NCBI GenBank assembly: GCA_934567115.1
Contig: CAKTJA010000004.1
Span: forward strand, 1 to 36,453
Origin: an uncultured Oscillospiraceae bacterium
GTDB lineage: Bacteria > Bacillota > Clostridia > Oscillospirales > Oscillospiraceae
DNA length: 36,453 nucleotides
Reading direction: 5' to 3'
Under the pieces are notes generated by a model. It saw only the letters and a list, made by a program, of their open reading frames with translations, was not told the DNA's origin and did not search any database. This document shows, in pieces, positions 1-9,500 of the stretch. The first letter of the stretch is position 1. Every line of letters begins with the position of its first letter. Position numbers and translations under genes: made by a program.

Positions 1-2032
<2,032 letters not shown>

Positions 2033-2054
2033 ATAGGTTCACCTCAATTTCATA

Positions 2055-2708
2055 TCAAATCAAAAGCTCACGGCCCCGCGCTTCGCCGCGATAGGCCTGT
2101 TCCACGTCGTGTGCGGAGAGCGCGCCGCTCAAATACCCCTTGAGCAGCCGGTCGAACAGCTGCACATAGGCGCTGATCGCCTGTGCGAGGTCCTCCGCCG
2201 AGCGGACCCGGCCCCGGGGCGTCGCCAGCGGGCGGACAAAGCGCCCGTCATAGAGCGAACAGGTGATCGTCGTGCCGAGCAGCGGCGCAAGGCACGCGTC
2301 CTCGATGCGGACCCACAGGCGGAAGAAGTCCGACAGGGAGGCGATCAGCTCTGCGGACTGGGTGCGGAAAATGACGCTCAGCGCCCCCATGGTCCCGTCG
2401 TCCCCGCCGCCGAGATCGACCTCGTACCGCACGGTGGGCCGGTACTTGTAGGCGAGGCTCGACTTGAGGGACATGGTCGGCGAGTTGGGCGCGAAAAAGG
2501 GGATCAGCTCCCGCGAGGGAGCGACCAGCTCTTCGATGGCCTGAAAGATATCGTTGATGCGCCGCTCCGGCGTCGGGACGGAAACGTACTCGGCAAGGAT
2601 TCGGTTCACAAGCGCGGACCGGTTGGTGCCGAGCCGGTGCGCCAGCGCGTCCACCTCGCGCACCACGTCGTCCGAAAGCGTCAGGCTGTACAAATTTTTC
2701 TTCATCAT
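2055..2708 (-). CDS. Ribbon-helix-helix (CopG/Arc-like) putative regulator
   Basis: The protein has 217 residues. Residues 1-45 look like a ribbon-helix-helix DNA-binding domain: a short strand KNLYSLTLSD, then a helix with VDALAHRLG, then TNRSALVNRILAEYV. The remaining 170 residues show no motif I recognise and are predicted by eye to be mixed alpha/beta. An open frame extends 26 codons upstream, but the ATG used here follows AAGGGAGG by 4-5 nt, while the upstream part is not preceded by a ribosome binding site. The gene is the first of a two-gene unit with clpB. Two palindromes beside its promoter make autoregulation, and regulation of clpB, an attractive inference. Clostridial clpB is more usually controlled by CtsR, HrcA or HspR, none of which is a ribbon-helix-helix protein. 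It is too long for NikR and lacks an obvious nickel-site motif. Confidence 0.8.
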   Translation of the reverse strand: MMKKNLYSLTLSDDVVREVDALAHRLGTNRSALVNRILAEYVSVPTPERRINDIFQAIEELVAPSRELIPFFAPNSPTMSLKSSLAYKYRPTVRYEVDLGGGDDGTMGALSVIFRTQSAELIASLSDFFRLWVRIEDACLAPLLGTTITCSLYDGRFVRPLATPRGRVRSAEDLAQAISAYVQLFDRLLKGYLSGALSAHDVEQAYRGEARGRELLI

Positions 2709-2771
2709 GCGCCTCCCTTGGCGAAGGACCGTTTCGTCCATGCGGACGGGCGGTCTGCTTTCTTTGTGCAT

Positions 2772-2799
2772 ATCATAGCACGGCAAAAACTTTTGTCAA
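2772..2799 (-). promoter_or_regulatory. Sigma-A promoter of the RHH-clpB unit
   Basis: On the minus strand a perfect -35 TTGACA (2799-2794) and a -10 TATGAT (2777-2772) are separated by 16 bp. The start codon of the ribbon-helix-helix gene is about 64 nt downstream of the -10. Confidence 0.85.
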
Positions 2800-2802
2800 T
2801 AT

Positions 2803-2835
2803 ATTTATATAAATTTATTTGCGAGTTATATAAAT
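2803..2835. promoter_or_regulatory. Paired AT palindromes, putative RHH operator
   Basis: A perfect 12-bp palindrome ATTTATATAAAT (2803-2814) is followed by an 11/12 match AGTTATATAAAT (2824-2835). The two are offset by exactly 21 bp, about two helical turns. They sit immediately upstream of the -35 of the RHH-clpB promoter. Same-face tandem half-sites of this kind are typical of ribbon-helix-helix operators; which protein binds here is inference. Confidence 0.5.
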
Positions 2836-2862
2836 GTTTACACGTTGTTCACAACCGGAGGG

Positions 2863-4251
2863 CTAAAGCAGGGAGTGAACGATCCGCAGCGCCTCGTCCA
2901 GATGCGCAAGCTCCACGCCCGGGTAGTTGACGATGAGCACATGCTCCGGGGCGGAGCCGGGGCGCAGCTGATAGTCCGAGAGGAACGAGAGACGAACGCC
3001 CGACTCTTCCGCGCGCGCTGCCAGCTCATGGTCCGCGCGCCCGGTCTCAAGCGTCAGCAGGAAGTGCAGGCCGGCGTTTTCGCCCGAGATGCGGCAGCGT
3101 CCGGCAAGCGGGCTTTGCGCGATGGCGGAAACGACCCGGTCGCGGCGCGCGCGGTAGAAGTTGCGCATTCTGTTCACGTGCGATTCGAAGTATCCCTCGT
3201 CCAGAAAGCGGGAGAGCGTGTACTGCTCCATGGACGGGACGGTGCAGGAGTAAAAGCCGAGTGTTTCGCGATAGCGTCCGCACAGCGCCTCCGGAAGCAC
3301 GAGATAGCTGATGCGCAGCGAGGGCGCGAGCGTGCGGGAAAAGGTGTTCACATACAGAACGCGTCCCGCGCGGTCGATGCTTCCGAGCGTTGGGATCGGG
3401 AGGCCGGTGAAGCGGAACTCGCTGTCGTAATCGTCCTCGATCACGTAGCGGCCGGCGCGCGCGGCGGCCCATTGCAAAATCTGCTGGCGGCGGCCGATGG
3501 GCGTTACCGCGCCGGTGGGGAACTGGTGGTTCGGCGAAATATGAAGGATCTGCGCGCCGCTTTTCTCAAGCTCCTCCGTCAGAACGCCCCCGCCGTCCAC
3601 GCGCAGCGGGGCGACCGCCGCGCCGCCCAGCGCATAGACCCGCGCCGCCTTGTCATAGCCGGGGTCCTCCACGCCGTAGACCGCCTCGCGCCCCAGCAGC
3701 TGCACGATCAGGTTGTACAAATATTCCGTCCCCGCGCCGACGATCAGCTGCTCGGCGTTGACGGAAACGCCGCGAAAGCGGTACAGCTGCCGCGCAATGG
3801 CCTGACGTAGCTCGAGCGCGCCGTTCGGCGGCGTGGCGCGGAGCAGCGTCTCTCCCTTCTCGCTGAGCACGCGGCGCATCAGCCGCGCCCAGACGGAAAA
3901 GGGAAAGCCCTCCGTCCCGCTTCCGCTGCTGCGCATGTCGAGCAGCCATTCCCGCGCCGCCGTCTCCGTCTCCGGCGGAAGGGAGGGCGCGGGCGCGGGG
4001 GGACGGGACTCCACCGTACCGACGAAGTAGCCGCTTCGCTCCCTCGCGTAGATATAGCCCTCCGCCGCAAGCTGCGCGTACGCGCTTTCAACGGTGACGA
4101 CGGCGGTTTGCAGATGGTTTGCCAGCGCCCGTCTGGACGGCAGCTTCTCCCCCGGACGCAGCCGCCCGGAGAAAATATCCTCCCGGATGCACCGGTAGAG
4201 GTAATCGTAGCGCGACAGTCCGCCGCGCTGCTCCAAATCATAGGTGAGCAT
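2863..4251 (-). CDS. MocR/PdxR-type regulator, PLP lysine replaced by Arg
   Basis: The protein has 462 residues and is a fusion of a GntR winged-helix domain (about 10-78, with GEKLPSRRALANHL and TVESAYAQLAAEGY) to a fold-type I aminotransferase-like domain. The aminotransferase landmarks SPNHQFPTG and EDDYDSEFRF are present. At the place where the family has the PLP-binding lysine (GTFSK-x-L), this protein reads NTFSRTLAPSLR, so residue 306 is Arg (codon CGC at 3336-3334). MocR proteins usually sense PLP or an amino-acid external aldimine, so the change suggests altered ligand sensing. The ATG follows GGAG by 7 nt; an earlier in-frame ATG at 4287 has no good ribosome binding site. It is divergent from an ECF S component, the typical PdxR arrangement, so it probably controls that transporter. 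Confidence 0.88.
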   Translation of the reverse strand: MLTYDLEQRGGLSRYDYLYRCIREDIFSGRLRPGEKLPSRRALANHLQTAVVTVESAYAQLAAEGYIYARERSGYFVGTVESRPPAPAPSLPPETETAAREWLLDMRSSGSGTEGFPFSVWARLMRRVLSEKGETLLRATPPNGALELRQAIARQLYRFRGVSVNAEQLIVGAGTEYLYNLIVQLLGREAVYGVEDPGYDKAARVYALGGAAVAPLRVDGGGVLTEELEKSGAQILHISPNHQFPTGAVTPIGRRQQILQWAAARAGRYVIEDDYDSEFRFTGLPIPTLGSIDRAGRVLYVNTFSRTLAPSLRISYLVLPEALCGRYRETLGFYSCTVPSMEQYTLSRFLDEGYFESHVNRMRNFYRARRDRVVSAIAQSPLAGRCRISGENAGLHFLLTLETGRADHELAARAEESGVRLSFLSDYQLRPGSAPEHVLIVNYPGVELAHLDEALRIVHSLL

Positions 4252-4366
4252 AGCAGTCTCCGATCTGGTCTTATTATAAAATATCAATTTGGGTCTTTTA
4301 TTCGGTCCAGATTAGATTAAAATACAAGGCATGCAGAAATGCAAGTATTTTTTGGAGATGACGGTT
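4252..4366. promoter_or_regulatory. Divergent control region, MocR gene and ECF S gene
   Basis: This AT-rich gap separates the two divergent starts. On the minus strand a TATAAT (4278-4273) could serve the regulator, with only a weak -35. On the plus strand TAAAAT (4318-4323) could serve the transporter, also with a poor -35, which would fit activator dependence. An inverted repeat ATCTGG (4263-4268) / CCAGAT (4307-4312) flanks the gap and is a candidate MocR site. The promoter assignments are tentative. Confidence 0.4.
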
Positions 4367-4882
4367 ATGACAAACGATAAAAAGTTTCATACGCTGGTGC
4401 TCGCCGCGCTGTTCGCCGCGCTGTGCACCGTGATGACGATGGTGATCCAGATTCCCTCCCCGATGCAGGGCTACGTGAATCTCGGCGACTGCGCGGTGCT
4501 GCTTGCCGCGTGGGTCCTCGGCCCGTGGTACGGCGGTGCGGCGGCGGGCGTCGGCTCGATGCTCGCGGACCTTCTCAGCGCGCCGCACTACGCCCCCGGG
4601 ACGCTGGTGATCAAGTTCGCGATGGGCGTCGCGGCGGGGCTGCTCTTCCGCGTGCTGCGCGGCAGACAGGGCGGCTGTGCGGCGGCGCAGCTGGTCAGCG
4701 GCCTTGCCGCCGAGCTTATTATGGTCGCGGGCTATTTCGGCTATGCCTGCCTGTGGCTTGGCAGAGGGCTTGCGGCCGCCGCGTCCATTCCCGGCAATCT
4801 GGTGCAGGGCGCGATCGGGCTTGCGCTTGCCTGCGCGGTGTACACGCTGCTGGGGCGCAGCCACGCGCTTGAGCGGGTCTGA
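4367..4882 (+). CDS. ECF transporter S component, probably B6-type vitamin
   Basis: This is a small integral membrane protein of 171 residues with about five to six hydrophobic segments. It matches the ECF substrate-capture pattern: an N-terminal helix HTLVLAALFAALCTVMTMV, then GYVNLGD, GPWYGGAAAGVGSMLADLL and the APGTLVIKFAMG stretch. S components bind a vitamin and dock to a shared EcfA-EcfA'-EcfT module, which is not in this window. The neighbouring PdxR-like regulator suggests pyridoxine or a related compound (PdxU2-like), by context only. The ATG chosen follows GGAG by about 9 nt; the in-frame ATG 36 nt upstream lacks a ribosome binding site. The acyltransferase gene begins 18 nt after the stop. 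Confidence 0.82.
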   Translation: MTNDKKFHTLVLAALFAALCTVMTMVIQIPSPMQGYVNLGDCAVLLAAWVLGPWYGGAAAGVGSMLADLLSAPHYAPGTLVIKFAMGVAAGLLFRVLRGRQGGCAAAQLVSGLAAELIMVAGYFGYACLWLGRGLAAAASIPGNLVQGAIGLALACAVYTLLGRSHALERV

Positions 4883-4900
4883 GCGCGGGGGAGCCGTCCG

Positions 4901-6187
4901 ATGAAGATTCGGGTCGTGGATATGCCGTATGAGGAGGCCGCCGCACAGCCGCGGCAGAAGCATGAGCCGCCGGTGCGCCCCTCGCTTCCGGTCCGCGCGC
5001 TGCTCCGCGCCGCCTCCCTGCCGGAGCTTCACGCCGTCCGCTTTCACTGTGAGCGCGTCGGCATGGAGCGGCTGGGGCGGGACGAGCCGTGCCTGATTTT
5101 GATGAACCACTCCTGCTTTCTCGACCTGAAGATCGCGGCAGCGGTCCTTTATCCGCGCCCGTTCAATATCGTCTGCACGTCGGACGGCTTTGTCGGCAAG
5201 GCGGGGCTGATGCGCCGCCTCGGCTGCATTCCGACACGCAAGTTTCAGTCCGACGCTTCGCTCGTGCGCGACATGCTCTATGCGGTGAAGCGGCTCCGCT
5301 CGTCGGTGCTGCTCTATCCGGAGGCGAGCTACAGCTTCGACGGCACGGCGACGGCGCTGCCCGAGAGCATCGGAAAGTGCGTCAAGGCGCTGGGCGTGCC
5401 GGTCGTGATGCTCCGCACCTTCGGCGCGTTTGCGCGCGACCCGCTTTATAACGGGCTGCGGAAGCGGAGGGTGAACGTCTCGGCCGAGCTGCGCTGTCTG
5501 CTCTCATCGGAGGAGCTTTCGGCGATGAGCGCGGAGGAGCTTCAATCGCGCATCGACGAACAGTTCCGCTTCGACAGCTTTCGCTGGCAGCAGGCAAACG
5601 GCGTCGCCGTGTGCGAGCCGTTTCGCGCCGAGGGGCTCAACCGCGTGCTCTACAAGTGCCCGCACTGCCTGACGGAGGGCGAGACGGAGGGCCGGGGAAC
5701 GACGCTCACCTGCCGCCGCTGCGGCGCGGTCTATCGGCTGACGGAGCTTGGCGCGCTGGAGCGCACGGACGGCGGCGCGGCAAAATTCACGCATGTGCCC
5801 GACTGGTACGCGTGGGAGCGCGAGTGCGTGCGCGCCGAGCTGGAGCGGGGGACCTATGCGCTCGACATTCCGGTGCGCATCTGCATGATGGTCAATATGA
5901 AGCAGATCTGCCGGGTGGGGGAAGGGCGGCTTCAACACGACGAAAACGGCTTTCACCTCACCGGCTGCGGCGGAAGGCTCGACTGCGTGCAGCGGGCCGA
6001 GGCGTCCTACAGCCTCTATGCGGACTATTTCTGGTACGAGTTGGGCGACATGCTCTGCATCGGCGACAGCCGCGCGCTTTACTACTGCTTTCCGCTCTGC
6101 GAGGGGGATGTGGTCGCCAAAACGCGCCTTGCCGCCGAGGAGCTGTACCGGCTCAAGCGCGCGCAGCGCGCCGCCGTGCGGACCTGA
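4901..6187 (+). CDS. PlsC-like acyltransferase with internal zinc ribbon
   Basis: The protein has 428 residues. The N-terminal half is a glycerophosphate-type acyltransferase domain: the catalytic NHx4D motif is at 69-75 (NHSCFLD), and the later motif reads LLYPEASYSFDG at 138-148, an E-containing variant of the usual PEGT block. This family transfers acyl groups to lysophospholipids or related acceptors. No transmembrane helix is obvious, so it may be soluble or peripheral. Residues 253-274 carry CPHC and CRRC, a four-cysteine zinc ribbon. A further 150 residues of unknown role follow, including ICMMVNMKQICRV and a GDSRALYYCFP segment. It follows the ECF S gene by 18 nt with a GGGGGAG ribosome binding site, so they are probably cotranscribed. 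The acceptor substrate is not inferable. Confidence 0.78.
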   Translation: MKIRVVDMPYEEAAAQPRQKHEPPVRPSLPVRALLRAASLPELHAVRFHCERVGMERLGRDEPCLILMNHSCFLDLKIAAAVLYPRPFNIVCTSDGFVGKAGLMRRLGCIPTRKFQSDASLVRDMLYAVKRLRSSVLLYPEASYSFDGTATALPESIGKCVKALGVPVVMLRTFGAFARDPLYNGLRKRRVNVSAELRCLLSSEELSAMSAEELQSRIDEQFRFDSFRWQQANGVAVCEPFRAEGLNRVLYKCPHCLTEGETEGRGTTLTCRRCGAVYRLTELGALERTDGGAAKFTHVPDWYAWERECVRAELERGTYALDIPVRICMMVNMKQICRVGEGRLQHDENGFHLTGCGGRLDCVQRAEASYSLYADYFWYELGDMLCIGDSRALYYCFPLCEGDVVAKTRLAAEELYRLKRAQRAAVRT

Positions 6188-6212
6188 ACCGGCGGGGGCA
6201 ACGGCGGGTTGC

Positions 6213-6242
6213 TTGCAAGAGAGCGCCGCACTGTGGTATGAT
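6213..6242 (+). promoter_or_regulatory. Promoter of XRE/zinc-ribbon gene
   Basis: TTGCAA (6213-6218) and TATGAT (6237-6242) are spaced by 18 bp, and the -10 is extended by an upstream TGG. The start codon lies about 20 nt after the -10, giving a very short leader. Confidence 0.65.
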
Positions 6243-6262
6243 GGCCTCATGGAGGTGTTTTT

Positions 6263-6706
6263 ATGGAAACAGGAAGCGTGATCTTGAAGCTGCGGACGGA
6301 GAAGGGTCTGTCGCAGGACGAGCTTGCCGAAAGGCTGTACGTCACCCGTCAGGCGGTGTCCCGCTGGGAGAATGGGGAGACCGTGCCGAACACGGATACG
6401 CTCAAGCGGCTGTCCCGGCTGTTCGACGTGTCGATCAACACGCTGCTGGGCGCGCCGCGAAAGCTGATCTGCCAGTGCTGCGGGATGCCGCTGGAGGACT
6501 CCACGCTCAGCAGAGAGCCGGACGGCGGCTTTAACGAGGAGTACTGCAAATGGTGCTACGCGGACGGAAGGTTTGCGTACGGCTCGAAGGAGGCCCTGCT
6601 TGACTATCTGGTCGGACATATGCCCAACCCGGAAGGACTGGGGGAGGGCGAGCGCCGCGCTCAATTCGACGCATACCTTTCGCAGCTGGACCACTGGAGG
6701 AAATAA
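6263..6706 (+). CDS. XRE-family regulator fused to zinc-ribbon domain
   Basis: The protein has 147 residues. Residues 5-62 are a Cro/C1-type helix-turn-helix (LRTEKGLSQDELAERLYVTRQ and AVSRWENGETVPN). The C-terminal part holds CQCCG (70-74) and CKWC (95-98), matching the small 'putative zinc ribbon' domain often found alone or attached to XRE regulators. Its targets are unknown; this type of protein often controls its own or adjacent genes. It has its own promoter and a GGAGG ribosome binding site 7 nt before the ATG, so it is probably independent of the upstream acyltransferase. Its 3' end runs into repeat-element copy A. Confidence 0.83.
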   Translation: METGSVILKLRTEKGLSQDELAERLYVTRQAVSRWENGETVPNTDTLKRLSRLFDVSINTLLGAPRKLICQCCGMPLEDSTLSREPDGGFNEEYCKWCYADGRFAYGSKEALLDYLVGHMPNPEGLGEGERRAQFDAYLSQLDHWRK

Positions 6707-6753
6707 CGGCGCTGCGCCGGCGGAGCGATCCGCAGCGGCAGCGTACAATGAGA

Positions 6754-6987
6754 GGCCCCCGCACGGATGCTCCGTGCGGGGGCCTTGAAGCTGCCCCCAA
6801 AACCGGTCAGACCGATTGGACGGGAAGGAAGATAGCTGCGAAAGAAACCCAGGAAGGGTGTCTTTCACTTTCAATCATCAAATTTTTTGAACTTCTGCGG
6901 GTTCAAAAAATTTGCGGCAGCTTGGCGAAAACACCTTTTCGACAAGCTGAGGCCCCCCGCACGGATTGTCCATGTGGGGGGCTTTTT
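6754..6987 (+). repeat. Twin-hairpin 3'-end element, copy A
   Basis: This fills most of the 359-bp gap between the XRE gene and feoA. In order it holds five parts. (1) A perfect 14-bp hairpin (6754-6784) without a T tract. (2) A purine box CGGGAAGGAAG (6821-6831). (3) A hairpin at 6840-6866 with GAAAG/CTTTC, an A-U pair plus A.G mismatch, then ACCC/GGGT closing loop AGGAA. (4) A 13-bp perfect hairpin (6880-6913) and a 13-bp hairpin with one G.A mismatch (6918-6949). (5) A terminator hairpin (6952-6982) followed by TTTTT, whose arm sequence nearly repeats hairpin 1. Copy B has the same order. I do not recognise it as a named RNA family. It could be a structured 3' UTR, a small RNA or a non-autonomous mobile repeat. 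Confidence 0.75.
6952..6987 (+). terminator. Intrinsic terminator closing repeat copy A
   Basis: A 14-bp GC-rich stem with a 3-nt loop (6952-6982) contains one G-U pair and one C-A mismatch and is followed by TTTTT. It would end transcripts from the XRE gene before feoA. Its left arm is nearly identical to that of the hairpin at 6754. Confidence 0.8.
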
Positions 6988-7065
6988 CGCGTGGTCCGGG
7001 GAAACAAAAGCCTTTCACCGCCGCGCGGTGCGGCGCATACCCTGACAAAGGGAGGAAGTGACCCC

Positions 7066-7296
7066 ATGCAGACAACGCTTGAGACGCTTCGCATCGGCGA
7101 AAGCGCTGCCGTTGCGTCGCTCAGCTCCACCGGCGCACAGCGCAGACGAATGCTCGATCTCGGCTTTGTGCCGGGCGCGCGCGTTCGCGCGCTGCACGCT
7201 TCTCCGTGGAACGATCCCGTGGCCTACGGCGTTCACGGTGCAGTCATCGCGCTTCGCCGCGAGGACGCACGGAGCGTGCAAATCGAAATTATCTGA
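7066..7296 (+). CDS. feoA: FeoA, ferrous iron transport accessory protein
   Basis: The protein has 76 residues and is a small SH3-like FeoA domain, with the family hallmark GAQRRRMLDLGFVPGARVRALHASP and the C-terminal IALRREDARSVQIEII. FeoA is cytoplasmic and needed for iron uptake by FeoB, probably through direct contact. The ATG follows GGGAGGAAG by about 8 nt. feoB starts 21 nt after the stop, so the pair is an operon. No convincing Fur box or sigma-A promoter was found in the 78 nt after the preceding terminator. Confidence 0.93.
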   Translation: MQTTLETLRIGESAAVASLSSTGAQRRRMLDLGFVPGARVRALHASPWNDPVAYGVHGAVIALRREDARSVQIEII

Positions 7297-7317
7297 GATC
7301 CGGGGAGGGATCACCCT

Positions 7318-9390
7318 ATGCCGCAGACTGCCGCGCATACCATCGCACTTGCAGGAAATCCGAATGTGGGGAAATCCACCGTGTTCAACGCACTCACCGG
7401 ACTGCGTCAGCATACGGGCAACTGGCCGGGAAAAACGGTTGCTGCGGCGCAGGGTGATTTTACATACGACGGCAGGCGCTTTACGCTTGTCGACCTACCG
7501 GGGACCTATTCGCTTTTCCCGAATTCCGCCGAGGAGGAGATTGCCCGCGATTACCTGTGCTCCGGTCAGGCGGAGGCCGTGCTGATCGTGGCGGACGCGA
7601 CCTGTCTTGAGCGGAGCATGAACCTTGTCTTGCAGACCATTGAGGCGGCGGACGTTCCCGTGGTCGTATGTGTCAATCTGCTTGACGAGGCGAAGAAAAA
7701 GGGGATCCGCGTGGACCTTGAGGCGCTTGGCGCGGAGCTGGGCGTGCGCGTGGTGGGCGCCGCCGCCCGCAGCGGGGAGGGGCTGGGGGAGCTTTGCGCC
7801 GAGTTGAGCGCCGCCGTGTCCGACCGGAGAGCGCGCCGCTCCGCCCGCCCGGTCGTCGGCTATCCCGCCGCGATCGAATGGGCGCTCCGCTGCCTCGAGC
7901 CGTCGATCGCGCCGTTTGCCGCGGGGCAGAGCCGCTTTTACGCGCTGCGCCTTTTGGAGGGAGACGGCCTGTTCGCCGACCGCTTCGGGGGCGAGCTGAC
8001 CGGGCTTGCGGAGGAGCGGCTTGCGGAGGGGCTTCGCCGCGCCCGGCTCGAGCTGGAGGGGCTGGAGGGCGACCGCCTGCGGGACGCGATGGTAGGCGCG
8101 CTCTCGCAGCGTGCGGCGGAGATCGTCTCGCGCTGCGAGATGCAGGATGAGACCGCCGCCCAGCGGCGCGACCGGCGGCTTGACCGTCTGCTCACCTCGC
8201 GCCGGACGGGGATCCCCGCGATGCTCGCTCTTCTTGGGGTGATTTTGTGGCTGACGATCGCGGGGGCGAATGTGCCGTCGCGGCTGCTCTCTTCGCTGCT
8301 GTTTTCCGCGCAGGAGCCGCTGCGCCGCGCGCTTTCCTTTCTGCCGCCGTTTCTCTGCGGCGCGCTGGTGGACGGCATGTACCGCACGCTTGCATGGGTC
8401 GTGTCGGTCATGCTGCCGCCGATGGCGATTTTTTTCCCGCTTTTCACGCTGCTTGAGGACGCGGGCTACCTGCCGCGCGTGGCGTTCAATCTGGACCGCT
8501 GCTTCGCATGGGCGGGCGCGCACGGACGGCAGAGCCTGACCATGTGCATGGGACTGGGCTGCAACGCCTGCGGCGTGACCGGCTGCCGCATCATCGACTC
8601 GCCGCGCGAGCGGATGGTCGCCATGCTGACCAACAACTTTATGCCGTGCAACGGACGCTTCCCGATGTTGATCGCCCTGCTGAGCGTTTTCTTCGTCGGC
8701 GGCGCGGGACCCGGCGCGGCGCTGGGGGCGGCGTTCGGACTGCTTGCGCTGCTGGTTTTTGCGGTGGGGATGACGCTTCTTGCCTCCCGTCTGCTCACGC
8801 GCACGCTGCTGCGCGGCGAAAGCTCGGCGTTCTCGCTTGAGCTGCCGCCCTACCGCCGTCCGCAGATCGGGCAGGTGCTTGTGCGTTCGCTTCTGGACCG
8901 GACGCTTTTTGTTCTTGGCCGCGCGGTGACGGTCGCAGCCCCGGCGGGGCTTGTGATCTATCTGCTTGGAAACCTCTCCGTCGAAGGGGTGAGCCTGCTT
9001 GCCCGGGGAGCGGAGCTTTTGGACCCGTTTGCCCGCGCGATCGGGCTGGACGGCATGATCCTGCTTGCGTTTGTGCTGGGCTTTCCCGCCAACGAGATCG
9101 TCCTGCCCATACTTCTCATGGGCTACTGCGCGGAGGGGGTGCTGATCGAATGCGCCTCGTTCGGCGAGCTGGGGGCGCTGCTGCTTGCAAACGGCTGGAC
9201 CGGAACGACGGCGCTGTGCGTCATGCTCTTCTCGCTGATGCATTTCCCCTGCGGCACGACCACGCTCACGTTGCTGCGCGAGACAAAAAGCGTCAGGTGG
9301 ACGCTTGCGGGGATCCTGCTGCCGACGGCGGCGGGGGTCTGCGTCTGCTTCATCGTTCACACGGTCTCGGCGGCGTTCGGCCTCACCTGA
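7318..9390 (+). CDS. feoB: FeoB, GTP-dependent ferrous iron permease
   Basis: The protein has 690 residues. The N-terminal G domain has G1 GNPNVGKS (13-20), switch region TGNWPGKTV (33-41), G3 DLPG (59-62) and G4 NLLD (119-122). A helical GDI-like spacer follows. The membrane domain then has two Gate motifs, including GLGCNACGVTGCR and the IIDSPRERMVAML stretch, and TNNFMPCNGRFP. It imports Fe(II) across the cytoplasmic membrane. The conserved cysteine in the Gate motif is present. Length is typical for clostridial FeoB without a FeoC-like tail. It ends before a strong bidirectional terminator. The ribosome binding site is GGGGAGGG. Confidence 0.97.
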   Translation: MPQTAAHTIALAGNPNVGKSTVFNALTGLRQHTGNWPGKTVAAAQGDFTYDGRRFTLVDLPGTYSLFPNSAEEEIARDYLCSGQAEAVLIVADATCLERSMNLVLQTIEAADVPVVVCVNLLDEAKKKGIRVDLEALGAELGVRVVGAAARSGEGLGELCAELSAAVSDRRARRSARPVVGYPAAIEWALRCLEPSIAPFAAGQSRFYALRLLEGDGLFADRFGGELTGLAEERLAEGLRRARLELEGLEGDRLRDAMVGALSQRAAEIVSRCEMQDETAAQRRDRRLDRLLTSRRTGIPAMLALLGVILWLTIAGANVPSRLLSSLLFSAQEPLRRALSFLPPFLCGALVDGMYRTLAWVVSVMLPPMAIFFPLFTLLEDAGYLPRVAFNLDRCFAWAGAHGRQSLTMCMGLGCNACGVTGCRIIDSPRERMVAMLTNNFMPCNGRFPMLIALLSVFFVGGAGPGAALGAAFGLLALLVFAVGMTLLASRLLTRTLLRGESSAFSLELPPYRRPQIGQVLVRSLLDRTLFVLGRAVTVAAPAGLVIYLLGNLSVEGVSLLARGAELLDPFARAIGLDGMILLAFVLGFPANEIVLPILLMGYCAEGVLIECASFGELGALLLANGWTGTTALCVMLFSLMHFPCGTTTLTLLRETKSVRWTLAGILLPTAAGVCVCFIVHTVSAAFGLT

Positions 9391-9445
9391 CGGATACAAA
9401 TAGGAATATAGGTTGGATAAAATACTGTTCGGAATCAAAAAGCGC

Positions 9446-9487
9446 AAAAAAACAGTGCCGCCCTTTTGCGGGGCGGCGCTGTTTTTT
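9446..9487. terminator. Bidirectional terminator between feoB and htpG
   Basis: A stem of 17 bp with one T-G pair and a short TTTTGCG-type loop is flanked by an A run on the left and TTTTTT on the right. It therefore works for feoB on the plus strand and htpG on the minus strand. Confidence 0.88.
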
Positions 9488-9500
9488 GCAAGCTCGGAGC

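Noticed and set aside
2033..2900. CIRCE or CtsR heat-shock operator for clpB
   Set aside because: No TTAGCACTC inverted repeat or GGTCAAA-type heptads were found in the upstream region.
6754..6784. First hairpin of repeat copy A as a simple terminator for the XRE gene
   Set aside because: There is no T tract on either strand, and it duplicates the real terminator 197 bp downstream; it is better treated as part of the element.
6988..7065. Fur box or promoter upstream of feoA
   Set aside because: I looked for GATAAT-type inverted repeats and for -35/-10 pairs and found none convincing.
7495..9447. 650-codon minus-strand open frame opposite feoB
   Set aside because: Arg/Gln/His-rich shadow; the plus frame has intact FeoB G and Gate motifs.
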